From the NCBI RefSeq assembly GCF_014385085.1, contig NZ_JACRTD010000001.1, forward strand, positions 372,001 through 436,000: DNA of 64,000 bases, given 5' to 3'. Both the position numbers and the translations under genes were made by a program. This document shows positions 34,410 to 43,057 of this stretch, in pieces; within the stretch, counting starts at the first letter, position 1; the number at the start of each line of letters is the position of its first letter. The notes under the pieces are model-generated. The model worked only from the letters and a program-made list of their open reading frames with translations, was not told the DNA's origin and searched no databases. The stretch comes from Youxingia wuxianensis (GTDB lineage Bacteria > Bacillota > Clostridia > Oscillospirales > Ruminococcaceae).

Positions 34410-35095
34410 TGTCCCATTAACTTCAGCGCTTCTTTTGCCGCCATCTGTTCCGCGCTTTTTTTGCTCTGGCCTTTGCCGCGGCCGATCACATTGCTGTTTA
34501 AATGGACTTCTACCACAAACCGCTTATTATGATCCGGACCGGATTCCTCCACTAATACATAGGTGAGGCGCTCCTCCGGGTTTTTTTGAATGATCTCCTG
34601 CAGCATAGTTTTGTAATCATTGAAAGCAAATTTGTTCTTATTTTCAATTACATCTATAATAAAACCAAGAACAAATTTTCTCGCCTCGTCCATGCCGCCG
34701 TCCAGGAAGATAGCGGCAATCAGCGCTTCAAAAGCGTCCGCTAAAATGGAAGCGCGGGTACGCCCGCCCATCATTTCTTCTCCTTTGCCCAGCTTCAGGT
34801 AATCTCCTAAATGAATTTCCTGGGCAAATTCCCATAAGGACTTCTCACACACCATCGCCGCCCGCAGCTTGGTCAGCTCCCCTTCCGCCAGATGGAAAGT
34901 GTTAAACAGATACTCAGACACAATGATCGAAAGCACCGCGTCGCCTAAAAACTCCTGACGCTCGTTGCTGGAAAGGTTTTTCTTTACCTCGTTGGCATAC
35001 GAAGAATGGGTTAACGCGATATCAAGGTATTTTTTATTTTTAAAGGTATAGCCAATTGTTTTTTCAAGCTCTTCAAAGGATACGCTGTTTGACAT
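34406..35095 (-). CDS. rnc: Ribonuclease III
   Basis: 229 residues. The endonuclease domain has the signature NERQEFLGDAVLSIIVSEYL with the acidic metal ligands, and a second acidic site in ADAFEALIAAIFLDGG. The C-terminal double-stranded RNA-binding domain (about 155-228) ends KKSAEQMAAKEALKLMG. It processes rRNA precursors and structured mRNAs. GGGAGG precedes the ATG. In many bacteria acpP lies between plsX and rnc; here the genes are only 15 bases apart and acpP is missing. Confidence 0.96.
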   Translation of the reverse strand: MSNSVSFEELEKTIGYTFKNKKYLDIALTHSSYANEVKKNLSSNERQEFLGDAVLSIIVSEYLFNTFHLAEGELTKLRAAMVCEKSLWEFAQEIHLGDYLKLGKGEEMMGGRTRASILADAFEALIAAIFLDGGMDEARKFVLGFIIDVIENKNKFAFNDYKTMLQEIIQKNPEERLTYVLVEESGPDHNKRFVVEVHLNSNVIGRGKGQSKKSAEQMAAKEALKLMGQ

Positions 35096-35110
35096 AACTG
35101 CCTCCCTGTT

Positions 35111-36121
35111 TTAATTCGCCTGCGATTTTATCTTTAGCTCTTCCAAAGAAGCCTCAATCTGGGAGATAATTCCCAATTGGGTATATTCTTTGGCCTGACG
35201 GATTGCGTTTTTAAAAGCTTTTGCGTTGGAACTGCCATGAGCCTTAATCACTGGTTTGGAAATTCCCATCAAAGGCGCGCCGCCATATTCCGTGTAGTCC
35301 ATCTTCTTTTTAAAGTTTTTGATTCCGTCCATAACAAACAAAGCGCCGACTTTGGAAAGAAAGTTTTTCTTAAAAATATCTTTAATCTCATTTCCCAAAG
35401 AGGAACCCAGACCTTCCGTCAACTTTAAGATAACATTTCCGGTAAATCCGTCGGTTACCGCTACATCACAGCAGTTTTCTGGAAGATAGCGGGGTTCTAC
35501 ATTGCCGATAAAGTTAACAGGGGCATGTTTCATCTGCTCATTGGCGATAATCTGCAGATCCAGTCCCTTGGTTTCTTCTGAACCGATATTGACGATACCC
35601 ACTCTGGGATCTTTCACTCCCATGATTTTTTCCATATAGGAGCTCCCCATAATACCAAACTGTACCAGCATTTCTGGGCGGCACTCTGCATTGGCGCCAA
35701 TATCCAGAAGCATATAACAGCCGGTAGTGGTAGGAATAATCGAAGCCAGCGCCGCGCGTTTAATCCCCTTAATACGCTTTACAAATAAAGACGCCCCCAC
35801 TACCACAGCGCCGGTACTTCCCGCGCTGACAAAAGCATCGCCCTCTCCATTGGCAAGCATTTTCATTCCAATGGCCATGGAGCAGTCGTCATAAGATTTT
35901 ACCACCTCGGTAGGATCACACTCCACCGGGATTATTTTCTCGGTATGCTGAATATCAATCCGATCGAGGGATATGTTGTTTTTCCCGCATACGTCGCGGA
36001 TAATCCGTTCGTCACCGCAGGCGATGATATCCACACCAAGTTCTTTGACGGCAAGTTCACAGCCTTTCAAAATCTCCAGCGGTGCGTTATCGCCGCCAAA
36101 AGCGTCAACAATGATTCTCAT
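35111..36121 (-). CDS. plsX: Phosphate acyltransferase PlsX
   Basis: 336 residues. Makes acyl phosphate from acyl-ACP for the PlsY step of phospholipid synthesis. The N-terminal IVDAFGGDNAP, SAGSTGAVVVGASL, LDIGANAECRPEML and TDGFTGNVILK are family signatures. AGGAGGG lies nine bases before the ATG. The usual neighbours rpmF, fapR and acpP are absent. Confidence 0.96.
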   Translation of the reverse strand: MRIIVDAFGGDNAPLEILKGCELAVKELGVDIIACGDERIIRDVCGKNNISLDRIDIQHTEKIIPVECDPTEVVKSYDDCSMAIGMKMLANGEGDAFVSAGSTGAVVVGASLFVKRIKGIKRAALASIIPTTTGCYMLLDIGANAECRPEMLVQFGIMGSSYMEKIMGVKDPRVGIVNIGSEETKGLDLQIIANEQMKHAPVNFIGNVEPRYLPENCCDVAVTDGFTGNVILKLTEGLGSSLGNEIKDIFKKNFLSKVGALFVMDGIKNFKKKMDYTEYGGAPLMGISKPVIKAHGSSNAKAFKNAIRQAKEYTQLGIISQIEASLEELKIKSQAN

Positions 36122-36138
36122 TTCATAGTCCCTCCTAT

Positions 36139-37449
36139 TTATTCTTCCCCTATCGCTGCTTTAAGATCGCGAAGCCCTCGCTGGGCAATAAGTAAATAAC
36201 GTTCCTGCTTGTCCTTTACCCGCTGGGGCCAGGGAGGCAAAATACCCATATTACAGCCCATAGGCTGAAAGTCCTGTGTCGCGCAGCCGCTGATATAATG
36301 GCTCAACGCGCCGGACATAGAAGTTAAAGGAAGCGCCAGATCCGGCAGTCCCTTTAGTTTTCTGGCGAGATGAGTTCCTGCTAAAAGGCCGGACATAGCG
36401 GATTCAACATATCCCTCCACCCCAGTGATCTGCCCCGCGAAATAGATGTTTTCTCTCTCCCGCATACAAAAGGTGGAATCCAGCAGTTTCGGGGAATTGA
36501 TAAAAGTATTTCGATGCATCACCCCATAACGGACAAAATCCGCGTGAGCCAGTCCTGGAATGAGGGAAAACACTCGCTTTTGTTCTCCAAACTTTAGGTT
36601 TGTCTGAAACCCTACCAGATTATACAAGGTCCCCTCTTTATTTTCTCTTCGAAGCTGTACAACCGCCCAGGGCCGTTTTCCCGTTGCCGGATCCCGCAGC
36701 CCTACCGGTTTAAGCGGACCATAACGCATGGTATCCGCTCCCCGTTTAGCCATTACTTCTACTGGCATGCACCCTTCGTACACCTTGAAATCCCGTTTGT
36801 CAAACTCTTTTAAGGGGACGGTTTGAGCGTTTATTAACTCCTGGTGGAACCTTTCATACTCCTGCTTGTTAAAAGGACAATTGATATAGTCGTCTTCACC
36901 CCGGCCATATCTAGCAGCAAAAAATATCTTTTCCTTCTCCAGAGATTCATATGTGACAATAGGCGCTGCCGCGTCAAAAAAACTCAAACTGCCGCCGCAC
37001 AAATTTTCAATCTCCGCGGCGAAAGCATCTGAGGTCAAGGGACCGGTAGCGATAATAGTATAGCCGTCTTTGGGGATAGAAGTAACTTCCCCTGAAATAA
37101 TTTCGATGTTTTCTTGTTGCTTTATCCGTCTGGTTACCAGAGCGGAAAATTCTTCCCGATCCACAGCCAAAGCGCCGCCGGCAGCTACGCTTGTTTGCAA
37201 AGCGCAGTCTACCACCAAAGATCCCATCAAGCGCATCTCTTCTTTTAGCATTCCGGCGGCGGAGCCTAAGCGCTGGGCCTTTAGGGAATTGGAACACACC
37301 AGCTCCGCAAAATTTTCGCTGTGATGGGCGGGAGAAAATTTTTGTGGTTTCATCTCGTGAAGACGCACGGAAATTCCCTGCTGTGAAAGAATCCATGCCG
37401 CTTCACAGCCGGCAAGTCCAGCGCCGATAATCGTTACAGTTTTATTCAT
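36139..37449 (-). CDS. trmFO: Methylenetetrahydrofolate-tRNA-(uracil-5-)-methyltransferase
   Basis: 436 residues. A folate- and FAD-dependent enzyme that forms ribothymidine 54 in tRNA, used by most Gram-positives in place of TrmA. The FAD-binding loop is IIGAGLAGCEAAW at residues 7-19; HSENFAELVCSNSLK and FAGQITGVEGYVESAMSG are typical. It begins inside the last codons of topA (8-base overlap). Confidence 0.96.
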   Translation of the reverse strand: MNKTVTIIGAGLAGCEAAWILSQQGISVRLHEMKPQKFSPAHHSENFAELVCSNSLKAQRLGSAAGMLKEEMRLMGSLVVDCALQTSVAAGGALAVDREEFSALVTRRIKQQENIEIISGEVTSIPKDGYTIIATGPLTSDAFAAEIENLCGGSLSFFDAAAPIVTYESLEKEKIFFAARYGRGEDDYINCPFNKQEYERFHQELINAQTVPLKEFDKRDFKVYEGCMPVEVMAKRGADTMRYGPLKPVGLRDPATGKRPWAVVQLRRENKEGTLYNLVGFQTNLKFGEQKRVFSLIPGLAHADFVRYGVMHRNTFINSPKLLDSTFCMRERENIYFAGQITGVEGYVESAMSGLLAGTHLARKLKGLPDLALPLTSMSGALSHYISGCATQDFQPMGCNMGILPPWPQRVKDKQERYLLIAQRGLRDLKAAIGEE

Positions 37450-39541
37450 CTTTTTCCTTCGCTTTTACTGGCCGGCTGTAATCACAGCCCTCTTTCAAAC
37501 AGTGGATAACCGCTCCCCTGCCGGTTTTCTGGAATAAGGTTGCTCCGCATTTCGGACACAGTTCTGTCAGCGGTTTATCCCAGGTCATAAACTGGCAGGT
37601 AGGATTATGCTCGCAGCCGTAATACCCTTTGCCGTTTTTCGATTTTTTAGCAAGTACTTTTCCGCCGCATACGGGACAAAGACCGCCGGTTTCTTTGACA
37701 ATCTTTTTGGTATTGCGGCATTCAGGAAAACCTGGGCAGGCAAGAAATTTTCCAAAACGGCCGGTTTTAATCACCATATTACGTCCGCATAATTCACAGA
37801 CAACATCAGTCTCCTCATCAGGTACCTTCACACGAGTGCCGTCCATATTTTTTTCCGCTTGCTCCAGCGTTTTGGAGAAATCGTCATAAAAATCTTCCAG
37901 CATCTTCTGCCAATCGACAGTACCTTCCTCCACTTTATCCAAGTTCTGTTCCATATTGGCTGTAAATGCTACATCCACAATCTTGGCGAACTGCTCTTCC
38001 ATTAATTTGGTAGTTACTTCCCCTAAGGCGGTAGGCTTCAGCGCCTTGCCTTCCCGTTCAACATATCCTCTGGCCAGGATAGTGGTGATGGTAGGGGCAT
38101 AAGTGGAAGGACGCCCGATTCCGTTTTCTTCCAGTGTCTTAATCAGGGAAGCTTCCGTATATCTCGCCGGCGGCTGCGTAAAGTGCTGGTTAGGCACCAA
38201 CTCTTTTAAATTCAGCTTATCGCCTGCAGAGATAGGCGGCAGGGCGCCGGAGGCCTCTTCTTCCGTCTCTTTACTCTCCTCATAAAGCACAGTAAAGCCA
38301 TCAAACTTTACAGTAAAGCCGGAAGCCTTAAAATCATATTCTCCGGCAGTAATAGTAGCCGCTACCGTATCCAGCAAGGCGTTGGCCATCTGACTGGCGA
38401 TAAATCGCTCCCAAATCAGTTTATACAGTTTATACTGCTCGGAAGATAAACTTCCTTTGACCCTGTCCGGGGTAAGGGACGAGTCGGAAGGACGGATCGC
38501 CTCATGGGCGTCCTGTGCATTATTTTTACTTTTATATACCCGGCGGGTACTGGGAAGGTATTCTTTTCCATATTTCTGTGTAATATATTCCGCCGCTTTA
38601 CTGGCCGCCTCGTCAGAAATACGCAGGGAATCGGTTCTCATATAGGTAATAAGCCCGGTAGTACCGATTTCCTCCACATCCACCCCTTCATATAGTTCCT
38701 GGGCGATTTTCATAGTCCGCCGGGATTGATAACCAAGCCGGCGGGAAGCTTCCTGCTGCAAGGTGGAGGTAATAAACGGAGGCGCCGGGGATTTTTTGCG
38801 TACGCCGGTTTTAACATTGGTGACAAGATATTCACAGCCATCCAGTTGTTTTAAGATTGCGTGCGCTTCCTCTTCGCTGGAAATCTCAACTTTTTTTCCA
38901 TTTTTAGAGGCAAGTTTCGCACTGATTGGTTTTTTCCCATGACCTTTTGCCGTAAGTTTTGCATCAATACTCCAGTACTCCTGCTGGACAAAAGCGCGGA
39001 TCTCTTCCTCCCTATCTAAAATCAGCCGTACAGTTACCGACTGAACGCGCCCCGCTGATAGCCCCTTTCTTATCTTCCTCCAAAGGAACGGGCTGATTTT
39101 GTAACCTACAATCCGGTCTAAAATACGCCGCGCCTGTTGAGCGTCCACCAATTTCAAATCAATGCTGCGCGGATGCTCCATTCCGTATTTTACGCCGGAC
39201 TTGGTAATTTCATTAAAAGTAACTCGATTATCATCAATTAAATCTACCCCCAGCAACTGCGCCAGATGCCAGGAAATCGCTTCCCCTTCCCGGTCCGGGT
39301 CGGTTGCCAGATAGATAGAATCCGCTTTTTTCGCATGTTTTTTCAGCTCTTTGATCAGGTCTTCTTTTCCTTTGATATCCACATACTGCGGCACAAAATG
39401 ATTTTCTATATCAACGCCGAGCTTGCTTTTTGGCAGATCGCGCACATGCCCCATAGATGCCACTACTTCAAAATCTTTGCCAAGATACTTTTGGATCGTT
39501 TTCGCCTTTGCAGGCGATTCAACGATGACAAGGTTGGACAT
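37442..39541 (-). CDS. topA: DNA topoisomerase I
   Basis: 699 residues, type IA. The Toprim domain begins with VIVESPAKAKTIQKYLG and contains the TDPDREGEAI metal site. The catalytic Tyr lies near residue 300 in GLITYMRTDSLRIS. Three C4 zinc ribbons close the protein (CELCG, CPVCGG and CPKCGA, each followed by a paired Cys motif). It relaxes negative supercoils. The ATG is preceded by AAAGGA. dprA lies upstream, the common dprA-topA-trmFO order. Confidence 0.97.
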   Translation of the reverse strand: MSNLVIVESPAKAKTIQKYLGKDFEVVASMGHVRDLPKSKLGVDIENHFVPQYVDIKGKEDLIKELKKHAKKADSIYLATDPDREGEAISWHLAQLLGVDLIDDNRVTFNEITKSGVKYGMEHPRSIDLKLVDAQQARRILDRIVGYKISPFLWRKIRKGLSAGRVQSVTVRLILDREEEIRAFVQQEYWSIDAKLTAKGHGKKPISAKLASKNGKKVEISSEEEAHAILKQLDGCEYLVTNVKTGVRKKSPAPPFITSTLQQEASRRLGYQSRRTMKIAQELYEGVDVEEIGTTGLITYMRTDSLRISDEAASKAAEYITQKYGKEYLPSTRRVYKSKNNAQDAHEAIRPSDSSLTPDRVKGSLSSEQYKLYKLIWERFIASQMANALLDTVAATITAGEYDFKASGFTVKFDGFTVLYEESKETEEEASGALPPISAGDKLNLKELVPNQHFTQPPARYTEASLIKTLEENGIGRPSTYAPTITTILARGYVEREGKALKPTALGEVTTKLMEEQFAKIVDVAFTANMEQNLDKVEEGTVDWQKMLEDFYDDFSKTLEQAEKNMDGTRVKVPDEETDVVCELCGRNMVIKTGRFGKFLACPGFPECRNTKKIVKETGGLCPVCGGKVLAKKSKNGKGYYGCEHNPTCQFMTWDKPLTELCPKCGATLFQKTGRGAVIHCLKEGCDYSRPVKAKEKDE

Positions 39542-39588
39542 TTAATCAATCCTTTCATGGAATGAATTTTATCATAACATTTAAAATG

Positions 39589-40836
39589 TCAGTTTCTCTC
39601 TTTTATTATGTACCGTTTTCCAGGCAAAACATCCGCCAGTCCTACAAGTTCCAGTTCTGTCATAGCGGACATTACTTCCATCGCTTCTAATCCGCCGCGT
39701 TGAGAAATCATATCACAATCCATGGGATCATAACTTAACATTCTGTAAATCTTTTTCCCAATTTCACTGATATTCTGTCGGTCAAGCTCTTCCTGTGAAA
39801 GTCTGTGTATCATTTTTTCACCTGGATTGTCCTGAGCTACCATAGGAAGAGGCTCCCCTTCTCTTCTCCCGGCAAAATCAACCGGCTGTCTATTCAGCTT
39901 GGCGTTGGCTTCCTTGATTTTCCCAACCACCTGTGTTTTATCGATTGTGGGAGGAAAACAGTTAATATATTCTTCTAAAATACTGTAGACATTCAGCACA
40001 ATCTTCGCCCGATCCTTAATCAGCCGGTTACATCCGGCCATAGTTGGATCGAACATATCGCCGGGAACAGCAAATACATCCCGGTCCTGTTCAAAAGCAT
40101 AACGCGCAGTAATTAAAGCGCCGCTGGTAAGGGACGCTTGGGCGACGACCACTCCGGAAGAAATTCCGGAAAGAAGTCGGTTTCGAATACTAAAATTATA
40201 TTTATGCGCCTGCTCTCCAAAAGGAAATTCAGAGATTAGCGCCCCGCCGTTTTCAAGCATTTTACGTTTTAACTCATCGCTGCCCGCAGGATAACGATAA
40301 TCCAATCCGCAGGCGCAGAAACCGATAGTTTTTCCACCAGCCAGCAGTGCGCCTTCATGAGCGGCGGTATCCACTCCTTTAGCAAGTCCGCTGACTACCG
40401 TACATCCGGCGGCCGCCAGATCAAAGGATAACTTTCTCGCGGCAGTGATACCATAATCGCTGGCTTTTCTTTCTCTGGCGCCTACGATTGTGATCAGCAG
40501 CCGGTCATCCAGATCGGAAATATCGCCTAGGGTATATAATACGCAGGGACGGCTGGCAATGTTAGCCAAATTGCGCGGATATTGTGAATCCCGCGGCGTG
40601 ATTACCTGGCAGCCCATTTTCCGTGCTAATTCCAAATTTATCTCGGCATTTTTTAAGGTGGTGTTCTTTATCTTGTCGGCTTCTTTGGGAGTGAACAGTC
40701 CGCTCCCTGTTAGTTGGTCCCGAGAAAGTTCATAAACTACTTTGGGCGACTGGAAGAGTTCAACAGCCTTGTCCGCTTTTATATTTCCAATGCCCACAGC
40801 CTCCTGCAGCCAAATCCAATATAACGCGTCTGACAT
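39589..40836 (-). CDS. dprA: DNA processing protein DprA
   Basis: 415 residues. Loads RecA on incoming single-stranded DNA during transformation. The N-terminal helix-hairpin-helix-like SAM domain (1-75) is followed by the Rossmann-like core with GARERKASDYG, GLAKGVDTAAH, GCGLDYRYP-like CACGLDYRYPAG and SEFPFG, and a C-terminal winged-helix domain (about 345-410). GGGAGG precedes the ATG. Competence genes other than dprA and radA are not visible here. Confidence 0.94.
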   Translation of the reverse strand: MSDALYWIWLQEAVGIGNIKADKAVELFQSPKVVYELSRDQLTGSGLFTPKEADKIKNTTLKNAEINLELARKMGCQVITPRDSQYPRNLANIASRPCVLYTLGDISDLDDRLLITIVGARERKASDYGITAARKLSFDLAAAGCTVVSGLAKGVDTAAHEGALLAGGKTIGFCACGLDYRYPAGSDELKRKMLENGGALISEFPFGEQAHKYNFSIRNRLLSGISSGVVVAQASLTSGALITARYAFEQDRDVFAVPGDMFDPTMAGCNRLIKDRAKIVLNVYSILEEYINCFPPTIDKTQVVGKIKEANAKLNRQPVDFAGRREGEPLPMVAQDNPGEKMIHRLSQEELDRQNISEIGKKIYRMLSYDPMDCDMISQRGGLEAMEVMSAMTELELVGLADVLPGKRYIIKERN

Positions 40837-40858
40837 CCTGTTTTCCTCCCCATATCTA

Positions 40859-41656
40859 TTATTTTGTCATTTCCCACATAATGATTCCCGCCGCCATCGC
40901 CGCATTGAGAGATTCGCTGTCCGGCCTCATTGGGATAATAAGCGCACGGCTGCATTCCGCAAGAACATCCCCGCGGATTCCATTGCCTTCGTTTCCGATG
41001 ACAACCGCGCATCCGCTCCCAAGGCAGACATCCTTTAAGGATACCGCATCATCCGTTAATGCGGCGGCATACACTGTGATGCCCGCATTTTTTAGCCGAG
41101 AGATCAGCTGCCGAAGATCCAGGCTTACCGTCACCGGCAGTTTAAATACGCCTCCCATGGTACAGCGCAGTACCTTTGGACTGTAAATATCCGGACAATC
41201 GCTGGAAAGAAAAATACCGTCTATCCCCAAAGCCGCCGCTGTACGCAGGATGGTTCCGATATTGCCCGGGTCCTGCAAAGAAGAGAGCAGAAGATAACGG
41301 CCGTTATCGTTTATTTTAACATCTTGCCGTTCCTTGTCAAGCATATGAAAAATTCCGAATACGCCCTGGGGGGTAACTGTTTGAGTCATTTTCTGTGAAA
41401 CACTATCAGAAATTTCATAAATATTCTGCGCAGAAAGAAAAATTTCTTCTAATTCCTGCGAATACTTTTCCGCTGCGCTTTTTGTCACAAAAAGCGTTGC
41501 GGGAACGCATCCAGCGTCATACGCTTCCCGGGTAAGCTTGCAGCCTTCGGTGACAAACTGTCCCTGAGCCGCCCGTTCTTTACGGGAACTGGCAAGCTGA
41601 ATATAATTTTTCACCTGGGAGTTGTCCCGGGAAGTAATCGTTTGCATGTATGTCAC
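40859..41656 (-). CDS. TrmH/SpoU-family RNA methyltransferase
   Basis: About 265 residues; 2'-O-methylation of tRNA or rRNA ribose. The N-terminal substrate-binding domain includes SSRKERAAQGQFVTEG. The SPOUT knot has motif 1 SLQDPGNIGTILRTAAALG, motif 2 VVIGNEGNGI, and motif 3 IPMRPDSESLNAAMAAGI. I place the start at GTG 41656, seven bases after GGAGG; ATG 41647 is also possible. A longer frame would start inside the terminator of rplT. The exact RNA target is unknown. It heads the 17-kb housekeeping run. Confidence 0.9.
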   Translation of the reverse strand: MTYMQTITSRDNSQVKNYIQLASSRKERAAQGQFVTEGCKLTREAYDAGCVPATLFVTKSAAEKYSQELEEIFLSAQNIYEISDSVSQKMTQTVTPQGVFGIFHMLDKERQDVKINDNGRYLLLSSLQDPGNIGTILRTAAALGIDGIFLSSDCPDIYSPKVLRCTMGGVFKLPVTVSLDLRQLISRLKNAGITVYAAALTDDAVSLKDVCLGSGCAVVIGNEGNGIRGDVLAECSRALIIPMRPDSESLNAAMAAGIIMWEMTK

Positions 41657-41689
41657 CTGTCCGCCTCCTTTGCCGTTGGCCAGTTTAAT

Positions 41690-41724
41690 CAAAATACGCC
41701 CATCGTCATAGACGAGGGCGTATT
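41690..41724 (-). terminator. Terminator of infC-rpmI-rplT
   Basis: Nine-base arms 41693-41701 and 41716-41724, with a further inner stem GACGA/TCGTC interrupted by one bulged base, then TTTTG on the minus strand. It lies 11 bases after rplT. Confidence 0.8.
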
Positions 41725-41734
41725 CACAACAGTA

Positions 41735-42088
41735 TTAGAGAGCAGCTTTTGCTTTCTCAACAAGGGCAGTAAATGCCGCGGGATCATTGATCGCGATTTC
41801 AGAAAGCATTTTTCTGTTCAGCTGAATTCCCGCTTTGGTTACGCCATTCATAAAAGTGCTGTAGTTGACACCATTCATACGGCAAGCAGCAGAAATTCTG
41901 GTGATCCACAGACGGCGGAAATTACGTTTTTTCTGTTTTCTTCCGATGAACGCGTAATTCCCGGATTTCATTACCTGCTGTTTGGCCATTTTAAAGAGCT
42001 TGCTTTTCGCTCCAAAATACCCTTTTGCAACTTTTAAAACTTTTTTTCTTCTTTTGCGAGTCATCATTGCGCCTTTAACTCGAGCCAT
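41735..42088 (-). CDS. rplT: 50S ribosomal protein L20
   Basis: 117 residues, basic N-terminal extension ([19 protein letters not shown]) then the family signature [23 protein letters not shown] region and [16 protein letters not shown]20 is an early 50S assembly protein and, in Bacillus, represses its own operon by acting on the infC leader. GGAGG precedes the ATG. Position after rpmI is standard. Confidence 0.97.
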   Translation of the reverse strand: MARVKGAMMTRKRRKKVLKVAKGYFGAKSKLFKMAKQQVMKSGNYAFIGRKQKKRNFRRLWITRISAACRMNGVNYSTFMNGVTKAGIQLNRKMLSEIAINDPAAFTALVEKAKAAL

Positions 42089-42116
42089 ATCTATTTACCT
42101 CCGTTACGTTAAGCTA

Positions 42117-42314
42117 TTATTTGTAGGGGATGAGCAGCTTCAGCTGTGCTACATTGGACTTATCCGCGAAGCCGGCTTTACGAAGACGTCTTTTCAGCTT
42201 ACGGCTCTTTTTGTTAAGGATATGAGACTTATAAGCGTGTGCGCGCTTGATTTTACCGTTTTTAGATACTTTGAAACGTTTTTTCGCCCCGGAATGGGTT
42301 TTTAATTTAGGCAT
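42117..42314 (-). CDS. rpmI: 50S ribosomal protein L35
   Basis: 65 residues, very basic, beginning [20 protein letters not shown] and ending in [12 protein letters not shown]...LIPYK. It sits between infC and rplT as in nearly all bacteria. The ATG overlaps the infC end by eight bases, and its GGAGGA site lies inside the last infC codons. Confidence 0.97.
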   Translation of the reverse strand: MPKLKTHSGAKKRFKVSKNGKIKRAHAYKSHILNKKSRKLKRRLRKAGFADKSNVAQLKLLIPYK

Positions 42315-42852
42315 TCTTGTTTCCTCCCTTTGTATTGACTGCCGGCTTAGATGAGATGAACATTACCATGCTGCGGCCTTCCATCTTCGGCTGTTTTTCT
42401 ACATTGCCATACTCAGCGACATACTCAATAAACCGCTGCATAATGTTATCGCCAAGCTCTGGATGCGCCATTTCACGGCCCCTGAAACGCAAAGAAACTT
42501 TTACCTTGTCCCCGCCTTCAAGAAATTTGATCGCACGGTTCGCTTTAGTTTCAAAATCATGAGTATCAATATTAAGAGAAAGTCGAATTTCCTTAATCTC
42601 AATGACCTTCTGATTTTTTTTCGCTTCTTTTTCACGTTTTGCCTGTTCAAACTTAAACTTGCCATAATCCATGATCTTACAAACAGGCGGTACCGCCTGA
42701 GGAGCAATCTTCACAAGATCAAGGTTCTTTTCCAGTGCAATCCTCTGAGCGTCAGCAAGCGAAACAATCCCCAGCTGGGCTCCGTCCAAATCTACCAGTC
42801 TAACTTCCTTGTCCCTAATCTCCTCATTAATGAGCAAATCCTTAGTGCTAAT
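42307..42852 (-). CDS. infC: Translation initiation factor IF-3, AUU start
   Basis: 181 residues. IF-3 keeps the 30S subunit free and checks start-codon choice. The N domain begins [19 protein letters not shown] and the linker and C domain contain [19 protein letters not shown] and [14 protein letters not shown]. The homology begins at an ATT codon (42852-42850) six bases after GGAGGTG. A rare AUU start is a known feature of infC and allows IF-3 to repress its own translation. An apparent longer frame upstream runs through the leader terminator and is not real coding; an ATG at 42867 would sit over the ribosome binding site. Confidence 0.93.
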   Translation of the reverse strand: MSTKDLLINEEIRDKEVRLVDLDGAQLGIVSLADAQRIALEKNLDLVKIAPQAVPPVCKIMDYGKFKFEQAKREKEAKKNQKVIEIKEIRLSLNIDTHDFETKANRAIKFLEGGDKVKVSLRFRGREMAHPELGDNIMQRFIEYVAEYGNVEKQPKMEGRSMVMFISSKPAVNTKGGNKNA

Positions 42853-42888
42853 GCGAAACACCTCCATCGCCTTTTTCATAAATTTTGA

Positions 42889-42923
42889 TAAAAACAAAAG
42901 CGCGGACAGATTCTGCCCACGCT
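42889..42923 (-). terminator. Leader attenuator of infC operon
   Basis: Twelve-base arms 42899-42910 and 42912-42923 (one G-U and one mismatch-tolerant pair) form a GC-rich hairpin followed by TTTTGTTTTT on the minus strand. It lies in the leader, 37 bases before the AUU codon and about 100 bases after the promoter. In low-GC Gram-positives L20 binding in this leader promotes termination; the same is inferred here. Confidence 0.82.
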
Positions 42924-43028
42924 CATCAATTACATACGAATCCCTATTCGGGAGACTACATGATATTGACCAACCGTCCATTGACGGCGAGGTGAGAACA
43001 GAAACTGCTCTACTTTGTTTACTAAATG

Positions 43029-43057
43029 ATCATATCACACATTCTACCCTGTGTCAA
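43029..43057 (-). promoter_or_regulatory. Promoter of infC-rpmI-rplT
   Basis: On the minus strand TTGACA (43057-43052), 17 bases, TATGAT (43034-43029). The -35 box overlaps the last codons of addA. It gives a leader of about 170 bases. Confidence 0.85.

Noticed and set aside
42853..42981. Upstream extension of the infC frame
   Set aside because: It reads through the leader terminator and the ribosome binding site; family homology begins at the ATT codon.
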